NCBI RefSeq assembly: GCF_000442255.1
Contig: NZ_KE557274.1
Location: forward strand, 487,311 to 551,310
From: Salipiger mucosus DSM 16094
GTDB lineage: Bacteria; Pseudomonadota; Alphaproteobacteria; Rhodobacterales; Rhodobacteraceae
Length of the DNA: 64,000 nt
Direction: 5' to 3'
Shown here: one piece after another, positions 15,550 to 25,300 of the stretch
Position numbering within the stretch: position 1 is the first letter of the stretch
How the letters are laid out: every line of letters begins with the position of its first letter
Program-made: the position numbers and the translations under genes
The notes under the pieces: generated by a model
The model's database searches: none
The model's input: only the letters and a program-made list of their open reading frames with translations
What the model was told of the DNA's origin: nothing

Positions 15550-18063
15550 TCATGAGATCGCTGGTCCACGAGGCAGGAGACCGGACGGATCGATCCCGCG
15601 GCGTTCGGCACTTTCTCGGACCGCCTCCCGAAGTGTCTCGCTTCGGTTCAGAAGCCGGAGAAAGCGGGCCTCGTCGAGCACGAGCAGCGTCGAAGGCGTG
15701 AGGGCGCGGACCTCGGCGCGGCGGGGCTTCTTCATGAGGATCGCCATCTGCCCGACCATTTCGCCGCGCCCCATCCTCCAGGTCTGTCCGGCCGCCTTGA
15801 GCTCCACGGCGCCGGAGGCGATGAAGAACACGCTCCTAGCGGGGCTGTCCCGGCGGATGATCACCTCCTCGGCATCGACGTAACGGGTCCTGAGTGCCCG
15901 AGCCAGGCGGTTCAGCCTGTCGTCGTCGAGGCCTGAAAAAAGCGGGAACTGCCGGATGAGTTCAGCTCTCTGAAGAGCGATGTCGAGCCGGGGGCGTTCC
16001 TCGGCAGCGGCGCGACGGGCATCGAGGTCGTGCATGAGGGTGGTGTACACTTCCGACCCGATCAGGCCGTCTTCTCGCATGGTCGTGTATTCGCGTTCCT
16101 CGAGGCGCAGGGCCGTGCGGCGGATGAAACGGCGCTCCAGCTTCTCGGCATAACCCGGGTACTGCACGCGCAGGCCCTTGAGCGCCGTTTCCACCATATC
16201 GACCCGTCGGTTGAGCAGCTCGCGCAAGAGGTCGGCCACGCGTTGCCCGTGAATCCGCCGGATGCGGCCATCAATGAAGGATCCGAGATCCCGAAGGATC
16301 AGGCGTTGCGACAGCAGCAACTCGAACCGGTCCGCGGTCATCCGGGCCAGGGGTCCGGGCACGCCCATTCGGCCATGAATTCTGGCCGCAATCCTAAGAG
16401 CCCGTCCGTGCGCAACACTGCGGCGCGCGGCCTGCTGGTACCCGCTGCGGCCCTGGGACCTGGCTCCCTCGATCAGGCGGTCGGCATCCGACAGGACCTG
16501 GTCCGCCATTCGAGCGGAAATCGTGCGCTCGCGGACCCGGGCAAGGATGGTGTCGCGTTCATGGCCGGCGAGCGCGATCAAACCCAGGGTCACTCGATCT
16601 CTGTCGAGAATGTCTGCGCTGTCCTCGGCGGATTTCACGGCGTCGTTCAAACGATCCCCGAAGCGCTTGGCTTCGGAGCGTACAGTGTCGTGGCTGAGCT
16701 CGTAGTTTTCTGTCGTACGAGAAACGTCTTCCCGCACGGTCTGAAGGACAACGGCAACCACCTGTTTCGAAAGCGCCTCGTCGAGGGGCGAGAGCCTGTC
16801 CAGTTTCAGACGCCCGATCACCCAGCGGAGTGTCGTGCCCTGAACGATCAGGGTGAACAGGGTGAAGCCGGTGGCAAGGATGCCGACCACCCGCTGAATG
16901 TCGTCGGGAACACGGATGCTCTCGGTCACCGCGAGCGCCAGTGCGAGGGTTACGGCGCCACGAAGGCCGCCCCAGAGGATCGCCGTCCGGTACGGTCTTT
17001 CAACGACAGGGGACAAATTGAGGGCCGACAGAAGCGGGAGGAGGCCGAACAGGATCAGCGCCCGGGCGCCTATTGCGGCAAGGATCACGACACCGACCAA
17101 CACGAGGTCATCGACGCGCACCTCTTCCAGAAGCCGGGGGATGAGCAGGGCCGCCAGAATGAAAATCAGGGCCCCGGACCAATGCGCCAGGATATCCCAG
17201 AGCTCGCGGAGGTTGGTCCAGGCCTGGGGCGGAATACGGCCGGGCCCGGTCAGGTTCAGGGTCAGGCCGGCGGCAACGACGGCGATGACACCGGATGCGC
17301 CGACGAGTTGTTCAGCACCGATGTAGGCGAGATAGGGCAGAGCGACCGAGATCGAGAGCTGTGCAAGCTCATGACGCCGGAACAGGGCCATGATCCGGAC
17401 CGCGATCCGCGCCGCCAGCCATCCGGCCACTGCACCACCCGCGATCAGGGCCGGGAACCGGGCGAGGGCGTCACCGAGCTCCGGGTCCGGGACACCGAGC
17501 ATGACGTAGCCCATGAAGAGCCCGAAGAGGGCAATGGCCGCGGCGTCGTTCAGAAGGCTTTCACCTTCGATGATCCTGGCCAGCCTCCGCGGTGCGGAAA
17601 TCGAGCGGAAGATCGAGACAACGGCCGACGGATCCGTTGTCGATACGATGGCACCCAGCAACAAGCAAGCGGCCAGCGGCAGGGAACTGGCAAGGGAGAG
17701 CGCGTAGCCGACACTGAAGGTCGCCACCACCACCGCGACGACGGCAAGCACCAGGATCGGGACCCAGTCGTCCAGCATGCGCCTCAGGTTCATGCCAAGC
17801 GTCACCTGGAACAGGAGCGTCGGCAGGAAGATGTAGAGGAAGACATTGGACCGGATCGGGAGGTCAATGATCGCCTCGGCCACAGGATCTAGCGCGTCGG
17901 TCAGTTCCGTTCGCAGAAAGAAGATTGCCCCGGCGCCTATCAGGATACCGAGGACCGCAAGGATCACGCTGTAGGGAAGGCGGAGGCGCGCGGCCAATGG
18001 CTCGGCCGCGCCGATCAGGAAGAACAGGGACGCGATGATCGCGGTAATGATGACGATATCCAT
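15550..18063 (-). CDS. CPA1-family Na+/H+ antiporter with cyclic-nucleotide-binding domain
   Basis: This encodes 837 residues. Roughly 12 hydrophobic helices fill the first 420, including the ion-binding ND pair in IIEGESLLNDAAAIALFG and the helix RTAILWGGLRGAVTLALALA typical of NhaP/CPA1. A long helical cytoplasmic region follows. A cNMP-binding beta-roll at about 690-805 (FPLFSGLDDDRLNRLARAL...RSVFFIASGAVELKAAGQ) suggests gating by cAMP, cGMP or another small ligand. It exchanges cytosolic Na+ or K+ for H+ under salt or alkaline stress. It starts 12 bp after the kinase-like gene, so it may be cotranscribed with it and with ectA. Confidence 0.9.
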   Translation of the reverse strand: MDIVIITAIIASLFFLIGAAEPLAARLRLPYSVILAVLGILIGAGAIFFLRTELTDALDPVAEAIIDLPIRSNVFLYIFLPTLLFQVTLGMNLRRMLDDWVPILVLAVVAVVVATFSVGYALSLASSLPLAACLLLGAIVSTTDPSAVVSIFRSISAPRRLARIIEGESLLNDAAAIALFGLFMGYVMLGVPDPELGDALARFPALIAGGAVAGWLAARIAVRIMALFRRHELAQLSISVALPYLAYIGAEQLVGASGVIAVVAAGLTLNLTGPGRIPPQAWTNLRELWDILAHWSGALIFILAALLIPRLLEEVRVDDLVLVGVVILAAIGARALILFGLLPLLSALNLSPVVERPYRTAILWGGLRGAVTLALALAVTESIRVPDDIQRVVGILATGFTLFTLIVQGTTLRWVIGRLKLDRLSPLDEALSKQVVAVVLQTVREDVSRTTENYELSHDTVRSEAKRFGDRLNDAVKSAEDSADILDRDRVTLGLIALAGHERDTILARVRERTISARMADQVLSDADRLIEGARSQGRSGYQQAARRSVAHGRALRIAARIHGRMGVPGPLARMTADRFELLLSQRLILRDLGSFIDGRIRRIHGQRVADLLRELLNRRVDMVETALKGLRVQYPGYAEKLERRFIRRTALRLEEREYTTMREDGLIGSEVYTTLMHDLDARRAAAEERPRLDIALQRAELIRQFPLFSGLDDDRLNRLARALRTRYVDAEEVIIRRDSPARSVFFIASGAVELKAAGQTWRMGRGEMVGQMAILMKKPRRAEVRALTPSTLLVLDEARFLRLLNRSETLREAVRESAERRGIDPSGLLPRGPAIS

Positions 18064-18075
18064 CCGGTGAGCATA

Positions 18076-18747
18076 TCAGGCCAGGCGAGAGACAGAAGCC
18101 GGAAAGGAGCTCTCGGCAACCGGAAGGTCGTCACATGTCAGCCGGGCTCCGGCTTCTCTCGCAGCGCCTTCCCAAAGAGCCCGGTCGAGAGCCGCGTGCA
18201 GTTGCCCGATGGTACCATTGTTGCGCAGAACATGGGTGAACTTGCCGTCCTCCATCGGGGTCTCGCTGGGATGGGCTTCGGTGAAATCGAGCTCGTCATG
18301 GTTGGCGGCCTCGATTTTCAGGAACTGCGCGCGATCCTCGAACATGTAGCGCAGGTAGGCGATCTCGTGATCGTACCGGATATCATCGACCACGACTCTC
18401 TTCCCGTCACCGAGCAGGCGGCCGATCTTTTGACAGGCGATGTCGACCCAAACGTCCGAGTAGATCAGGTCACGGAACTCGTTGCCGAGAATTCTCATGA
18501 TATGCCGGCTGGTGGTTCCGCGGAGGTGGGGAACGGGTTCCAGTTTGTCTTCCTGGGATCCTTCGATCAAACGCCAGACATCATCTTTCGGAACGCCGGC
18601 CTCCTCGAGGAGCAGGGCCGTCATCCGTTTCAAGGTGTCGGCCATCTTCACGCGGACGTACCCTTGGTCGATGAAGAACCCGGCCGCCGTGCTTTTGCCG
18701 GCACCGGCCAGTCCGTTGATCGCGACGATTTCCCCGGTCTCGGTCAT
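18076..18747 (-). CDS. P-loop kinase resembling phage deoxynucleoside monophosphate kinases
   Basis: This encodes 223 residues with an N-terminal Walker A (INGLAGAGKSTAAGFF, about 10-25). RHIMRILGNEFRDLIYSDVWVDIA and RVVVDDIRYDHEIAYLR resemble the nucleotide-binding core of T4 gp1-type dNMP kinases. These phosphorylate dNMPs to dNDPs and are rare outside phages and large plasmids. The ATG overlaps the stop of the DsbC/G-like gene by 4 bp (ATGA), indicating translational coupling. Together with nrdJ in this window it suggests the element encodes its own dNTP supply. Substrate specificity is inferred. Confidence 0.7.
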   Translation of the reverse strand: MTETGEIVAINGLAGAGKSTAAGFFIDQGYVRVKMADTLKRMTALLLEEAGVPKDDVWRLIEGSQEDKLEPVPHLRGTTSRHIMRILGNEFRDLIYSDVWVDIACQKIGRLLGDGKRVVVDDIRYDHEIAYLRYMFEDRAQFLKIEAANHDELDFTEAHPSETPMEDGKFTHVLRNNGTIGQLHAALDRALWEGAAREAGARLTCDDLPVAESSFPASVSRLA

Positions 18748-19736
18748 TGGGCCACCTCGCCGAGGAAGACATCCATGTCGCGCGGAAGGCCGCTGGTCTC
18801 GTACAGGGTGCCTTCGCTGTCGTGATAGAACATGGTTGGCGTCGAGGTCAGGTCATGGCGCTCGAAGAGCCGCATGTTGCGGTTCAGGTAGCGCTGGGCC
18901 CGTCCAAAGGCATCGGTGTCTACTGCCGGGGGATCCTGGACGGGCTGCGTCCGTGTCGATCCTTCGCCGGCGAACCAGGCCCTGGAGGGGTTCTCTCGCG
19001 ACAGGAGCGACAGCGACTTGGCCTCACTGCCTTGCAGCCCCGCGATCAGAAGAACACGCAGGGAAATCTCCCCGTTCATCACGCGCGGGCGCAGGTCCTG
19101 CCAGGCCTGATGACAGTAGGGGCAGTTCGGATCCGCGATCATGTAGACCACCGGGGCGTCATCCGAGCCGACCTGGAACCAGGCCGCGCTTTCGAGATCC
19201 TGACGAAGGTTACTGTCCGACCGGTCCGACTGGTATTCCGAAACGTCATGCATGGCCGCATCGCCGTCCTGGATCTCTTCGGAGCTCACTTCATCCAGTC
19301 CGTTGGACACCGTAGGCTCGGGAACCTCGGTCACCGGAACATCGGCCTGGCCGCGGGCGATACGCGCGTTGCGCTGGGCGGCCTTGTACCGGTTCTCCAT
19401 GTCGGACACCTGGACACCGGTGACATTGGTACCGCCGGACCGGAAGAGAACACCTGCGACCACGTGGTTGCCATCCGGCGTCATGTAGAAGGTCTGCACC
19501 TTGCCGGAAGGGCTTTCGCCGAGATATCCCTTCAGCCCGCCGGCATCCCCGAGATAGGTCAGCTTGACGCCGCTATCCATGAGATACTCCAGGACCTCCG
19601 GAGCCTCCTTGCCGCTCAGAGAGTTCATGACGGATTCCGATGGCACCGACGGGATCGCCGGGGCCTGCGCGTTCTGTGAGTTCTGTGCGACGGCCGGGAA
19701 GGCCGCGACCGTGGAAAGCAAAATCAGTTTTTTCAT
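18744..19736 (-). CDS. DsbC/DsbG-like thiol:disulfide isomerase (TrbB-like)
   Basis: This encodes 330 residues from ATG 19734-19736 with GAGG upstream. Residues 1-17 (MKKLILLSTVAAFPAVAQ) form a signal peptide. An N-terminal dimerisation-like domain and a linker are followed by a thioredoxin fold with the CPYC active site (C205, C208 in DPNCPYCH). A STPTMFYHDSEGTLYETSGLP segment with the cis-Pro lies near the end. IncI and other conjugative plasmids carry a comparable periplasmic oxidoreductase (TrbB) that matures transfer proteins. Cysteine-bearing pilins in this window are plausible clients. Confidence 0.85.
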   Translation of the reverse strand: MKKLILLSTVAAFPAVAQNSQNAQAPAIPSVPSESVMNSLSGKEAPEVLEYLMDSGVKLTYLGDAGGLKGYLGESPSGKVQTFYMTPDGNHVVAGVLFRSGGTNVTGVQVSDMENRYKAAQRNARIARGQADVPVTEVPEPTVSNGLDEVSSEEIQDGDAAMHDVSEYQSDRSDSNLRQDLESAAWFQVGSDDAPVVYMIADPNCPYCHQAWQDLRPRVMNGEISLRVLLIAGLQGSEAKSLSLLSRENPSRAWFAGEGSTRTQPVQDPPAVDTDAFGRAQRYLNRNMRLFERHDLTSTPTMFYHDSEGTLYETSGLPRDMDVFLGEVAQ

Positions 19737-19786
19737 GATGACCTCGAAATTTGACGGCACCCTAAGGAGAGCCAGTTTAGAGATGG

Positions 19787-22284
19787 TTAATCGGGCCAGA
19801 CCGCGTTCTTGCACTCCGGGTACTGGTTGCAGGCCAGGAAGGTCTTCCCCTTCTGATCCCCCTTGTGGATCTTCTTGGTCCGCATGGTTCCATTCTTGCA
19901 CTTGGTGCAGGTCTCGCCGTCGCCCTTCATCGGCTTGACCTTGTCCTTCTGGAACTCGACGGCATCACAATTGGGGTAGTTGTTGCACCCCAGGAAGAAG
20001 GTGCCCTTCTTCGACTTGCGGGTTTCCATGATGCCGTCCGAGCATTTTGGGCAGGGCTTTCCGTGGCCCTCGATGGGCTTGGGTTTCGGCCACTGGACGG
20101 AGTCGCACTCCGGGTATTGATCACAGGAGAGGAACTTCTTTCCCTTGTGATCCCCTTTCTGGATCATCCGGGTGACCATCTTTCCCTTCTGGCACTTCGG
20201 GCAGGTTTCGCCGTGACCTTCGATGGGGTCGACTTTCGGCTTGGGCCAGTGGACGGCATCGCAGTCCGGATAGCGGTCGCAACTCAGGAATTTCTTTCCC
20301 TTGTGCTTTCCCTTCTTCACTTCGCGGGTGACCATCTTGCCCTGGCCGCATTTCTGGCAGGTCTCCCCGTGCCCTTCGAGGGGCTGAATAGTCTTGACCC
20401 CCTTGATCTTGACCTCGGCTTCCTTGCCTTCCTGAACGCGTTTCTCGACGTTCTTGGTCTGGCCCTCCATGAATTTTTCGTAGTCGAGATCGCCACGCGA
20501 TACCTTGTCGAGGTAGCCCTCCCAGATCGCTGTGAGAGCCGGGTCGGTCACCTCCTGGGGGAGGGCCTGGACAACCGACTGTCCTGTCAGGGTGGACACC
20601 AGCTTGTTCTTGCCCTTCCGCTGCAGGAATTTCCGGCTGATCAGTTTTTCGATCATATTGGCCCGGGTGGCTTCCGTCCCGAGGCCCTCGTTTTCCTTGA
20701 GCCGCTTCTTGGCTTCGCTGTCGGGGACGAAGCGGTGAACGTTGGACATCGCGGCGATGAGCGTACCGTCGGTGAAGGCCGGCGGCGGCGTCGTGCGCTT
20801 GGATTTCACCTCGCCCTTGTCGGCGGTGACGGGATCGGACTTCTGCATGGTCGGCAGGCTCTGTCCGCCCTCCTCGTCGTCCTCTTCGTCGTCACCCTTC
20901 ACGTCACCGGTGAAGACCACTTTCCAGCCGGCATCGATCTCCTTGCGGCCGGTTGCGCTGAAATGATCCTCCTCGACGGAGATCTTCGCCGTGAGTGCCT
21001 TCCAGCGCTGATCGGGATAGAACTGGGCCACGAAGGTCTTGGCGATGATATCGAAGACGTTCGCCTCTACGCCTTCCAGGTTGGCTATCTTGGCCGCGGT
21101 TGCATCGGATGTCGGGATAATCGCGTGGTGGTCGCTGACCTTGCCGTCGTTCCAGGCGTCGCTTTTCAGTTTCGGGTTGGCATCGTCGGCCGCTTTCCCA
21201 AGGGCACCATCAACGGCCCGCAGCGCCTGCAGGATGCCCGGTGCCTCGTCTTTCAGGATCGCTGTCGGGAGGTAACGGCTGTCCGAGCGGGGGTAGGTGG
21301 TGAGCTTGTGGGTCTCGTAGAGCTTCTGGGCCACATCCAGAGTCTGCTGGGCCGAGAGCCCCAGCTTGGAGGAGCATTCCGTCTGCAAGGCCGAAAGCGA
21401 GAAGGGAAGGAGGGCGGTGACTTCTTGCGGTCCTTGGCCTCGAAGCTGGAGACCGCACCGCGTTTCCCGGCAACCCTGGCGACAACCTCGTCGGCAACGG
21501 CCTTGTCTGTCAGGCGCCCTTCGCTGTCTTGTCCGGGACCATCTTCGGGGAGGATATAGTTGGCCTCGAAGGTCCCGTTCTCGTGGGTGAACGTCAGTTT
21601 CGGCAGGTAGTGGTCGACCGGTTTGAAGTTCTTGATCTCAAGGTCGCGGTCCACGACCAGACGCAGCGTCGGGGTCTGCACGCGGCCGACACTGACCAGC
21701 TGGTCCGCGCCCGCCTGCCGGGCCTTCAGCGTGTAGAGCTGGGTCAGATTGAGACCATGCAGCCAGTCGGCGCGCTGGCGGCAAATGGCGGAAAGATACA
21801 GGCGTTCCTTTTCCGCGTTTGGATGCATGTCGTCCAAGGCCTTGAGAAGGTCCTTCTGGGCGACGGATTTCACCCACAAACGCTTGGTCTTGTCCGAGAA
21901 GGCGTCCCAGCCACTGTCGATGAGGAGCTCATCCACGAGAAGCTGGCCCTCGCGCGCGGCGTCCCCGGCGTTCACCACGACATCCGCGCTCTTCATGCGC
22001 TTCTGGATGGCGGCCACGTGGTCCCGCTTGTCGTCGACCACCTTCAGCTTCCACTTGTCGGGAATGATCGGGAGGTTGTCGAGGGACCATTTCGCGTAGC
22101 GCTCGTCGTATTCACTCGGCGCGCAGAGCTCGTACATGTGCCCGAAGAGCCAGCACACTCGGTCTTCACCGACCTCCCACGCTCCGTTGGACTTCGTGGC
22201 TTTCGCACCGATCTGCTCGGCGCGTGCTTTCGCGATGGCCTCTGCGAGCGAGGGCTTCTCTGCGATGAACAGGTGCTGGGGCAA
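19787..22284 (-). pseudogene. topB: DNA topoisomerase III-like (TopB) with four zinc ribbons, frameshifted
   Basis: The start is a TTG (22282-22284) with AAGGA 6 nt upstream. The first part (about 290 residues) has the Toprim domain (LFIAEKPSLAEAIAKA, NAGDAAREGQLLVDE) and SVGRVQTPTLRLVVDRD. Near 21405-21415 the frame shifts by one base within a C/T-rich stretch. The second frame carries the rest, including LTTYPRSDSRYLP with the catalytic tyrosine. It ends with four CxxC...C-type zinc ribbons of about 45 residues (ETCQKCGQGKM, ETCPKCQKGKM, KPCPKCSDGIM, ETCTKCKNGTM). Because Toprim and tyrosine are in different frames, neither part alone could work. It is either a recent frameshift or a sequencing error. 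Confidence 0.88.
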
Positions 22285-22377
22285 TTTCTATCCTTATGGT
22301 GGCGCCGCATGAAGAAGTGGCGCCGAAACCTGAAAGCAAGGTAACAAGAACAGAACTACACCAGAGAAGAACAGGCG

Positions 22378-25300
22378 TCAAACAGCGCAGGTGTCCGGGG
22401 CCGCCTCTCGCTGCTTTTCCAGTGTCGCTTCGTTGGCGAGACTTCGCCAGAGGCCTGCGAAGTTGAGCGCCATGCCCTTCTCTCCGAGCGCCTCTGCCAG
22501 AGGAGTGAGGTCGTCGGGATCGATCCAGCCCCGCATGCCGCGCCAGTCACCGTTCAGTTTCCCCGTGATGGCTTCGATTTCCGGGGTCTGGTACGGCTTG
22601 GCCAATGACTTCTTGCCGGGGATGGTCACCTTCAGCTTCGGACCGTCGCGTTCGATGATCATGCCCTCGCTGCGGCCGGCCGAGTTGGAGTAGACCTCGC
22701 CTCCCTCGCGCAGGATCTCGAATGCCACGTCGGGGTCAGTGGTCCGGCCGGGAATACGGACGGTGTCCCGCTGCCGGGACACCGGGATCAGGACCGCCGA
22801 ATGCGTCCGCCCGTCCTCCATGGTGATCCTGGTTGTTGTTCCAACCTCGCTCTGGACGCCGAGAATGGTGGCCATGAAGGCGTTGCCATCAAGGATCTTG
22901 CGCTGAATGGTAACCTTGCCGCTCTCGAGGTTCTCGAACTCGGTATAGGGCTCCTGGTAGGTCCCGGCCGGCTTGTGGATCTGGAAGGCCGGATCGTTGC
23001 GCAGCGTCGCGAGCGTCGCCCGGCGCGGCTCTTCGTCCCCAGGCAGGAGGTAGTCTATCAGGTAGGAGCTCGCCTTGTGATAGTCCGCCGGATCCCGAGG
23101 AAACTTCATGCCAAGCAGAACGCCGACGCGGGGTTCGTTGTTGTCGTCGGTTACGGTTGCCTGGATCCCGGGACGCACGGTTTTCAGGGCTCGCTCGATT
23201 CCGGTGAGACGGTCGGCCTCGACCTTAACCATGTTGGTCTTCCGCGAATTCAGAGCATCGACCACCGAGCGATACTCTTTCGGGAGCGAGTTTTTCAGGA
23301 AGTCCTTCCGATTGTCTTTCAGGTGAGCCAGGAAAGCGTCCCGCGTCTCCTCCATTTTCGCATCCCGGGCCTTGCGGTCTTCGAGGATGTTCAGGAGATC
23401 GTCGCGACTGATCGGGTAGACATACTCCTCCCGCTCGATGGTGGTCAGGTAGACTGGCGCCCCGAAGACCGGTCCGTCCTCGGGGGTTCCGGCATCGAAC
23501 AGGGCCCGGTCCACCTCGCGCCAGCGTCCGGGAAGCTCCCGGGGGCGCGTGGGATGGATGCCTTTTGAGGCCAAAGAGCGCTGGGCGTCCTGGTAGGCAT
23601 CCAGGAAGGTCGAATAGATCGCGTCACGCTCGGAGCTGCTGACGAGAGCCAGGCGGGAGAGGATCTTGTTCACGTAGTAGAGGCTTTCCGCGGATTCTTC
23701 TTCCTCGATTTTCAGGGAAATCGACATCTTCGCCGCCACCTGCGGATTTTCCTGCAGAACGCGTCGCGCGATACGGTCGCCCAGCGCGTTGATCGGGTCG
23801 GGCACGTCCAGCTTCACCGCGGCCTCCCCGCTTCCGGACACGTTCGCACTGAGGGCCTCGACCTTCTTGTTCTGGGCCGCGAGACTCCGGAGCTGCAGGG
23901 ACATCCCCGTTGACAAGCAAGCGAATTCCGGCTCGTTCACGCCACCACGGCGCTTAATCCGGCCCCAGAACTGCACCCGGTCGACCGGGTCCTTGGGGAT
24001 CTGGAATTCCAGCATCCGACGAACGCGCTGGTCCTCGATGCCTTCCTTCGCGTGCAGTGACAGGCCAGTCGAGGCTGCCTGGGTCAAAACGATGCCGTCG
24101 AGATGGCCATGCTGGAACTGATTGATCGTCACGTTTCGGTCGGCTTCCTGTGTCGGGATGACCTCCCCGGAGGCGACCTTGATGCCCCGCGCCGATATCT
24201 CTCCCATTGACCAGGGGGTTTCGATCTCTCCGGCCGCGTGCAGCCGGCGCCCCTCGGCTTCGACGCCCTCGATGATTGCGTCCATGGGAGAGATCGGCAT
24301 CCGGGGAAAGAACTCGATCCATTCGTGCAGCTGGCGGGCCCGTTCCTCGAGTTCGGGGTCCTCGATATCGATGGTGACCGGATCATCCTTCCCGCGTCGC
24401 ATCCGGGCCGTCATGGAGCGGTCCACGAGCAATTTCAGAACATCCTTGAATTCCGCAGAACGCTGGCTTCCAGCGTTGTCGGTCAGGTATCCAGCCAGCG
24501 CTCCGTCGGCATCGGTCATGACCTCGCGCAGCACTGCCTCCATCGTGTTTTGCACGACGATCACGGGCTTCTTGTCGTTGCGCAGGCAATCCACTGCCTG
24601 CTCGATGCAGTGTTCCACGCCACAGGCGGAGATGAACTGTTCGATCACGCCCGAAAAACGCACGCCCCAGTGGACGGCGTAGTAGACCTCCTTGCGATCC
24701 TTGGCCTCCGGTTCCTCGGTCTTCTTTTCGAGGTGGGTCGAGATATCCATGCTCAGCCGGCTCAGTTCCGACAGAATCGGCGCGAGCTGGTCGGACAGCG
24801 CCTCGTGGTCTTCCGTGCGCTTCTCGTCAACCACCACCGGGATGGTCATGTCAGAGAGATCGTGTTCGCGGCGGATCAGCCGGCCTGTGCGCGCCAGCAT
24901 CTGCGAAAGCGCCTCCAGAAGGGGCATCCCGCCGGCGCCCAGGACGTCGGTCATGTTTTCCATCCGCGTCACGGACTGCGGCAGGAGCGGCATGTAGGCC
25001 TTGAGATTGGCGGCCCGCTTGGCGTGAGTGGCGGACGAGTAGGAGAAGCTCGTGGCCCGTGCGACCGCCTGGTCGAAGACGATGGAGGTGTTCGACCCCT
25101 CCCCGGCAGCGTTGTGGCTCTCGTCGGCGTGCAGGTGGGCGCCTTCGCAGATCTCGGTGAAGAACTGGGATTTCGGTGATCCCGCCTTGTTGAATTGCGA
25201 ATAGGTCGCCATGACCATCTTCGTGCCCTCGGGGAGCTCCTGGGTCCGGATCACCTCCTTGTTTTTCTTCTGGGACAGGGATCGGAAGAGGACCTCGCCA

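Noticed and set aside
16030-17892. 620-codon plus-strand open frame
   Set aside because: It is antisense to the Na+/H+ antiporter in GC-rich DNA. The composition is His/Arg/Gln-rich with no start signal or homology.
19790-20390. Four DNA repeats of about 140-190 bp as a mobile or tandem repeat
   Set aside because: They encode the four zinc ribbons of the topoisomerase, and the similarity is at the protein level.
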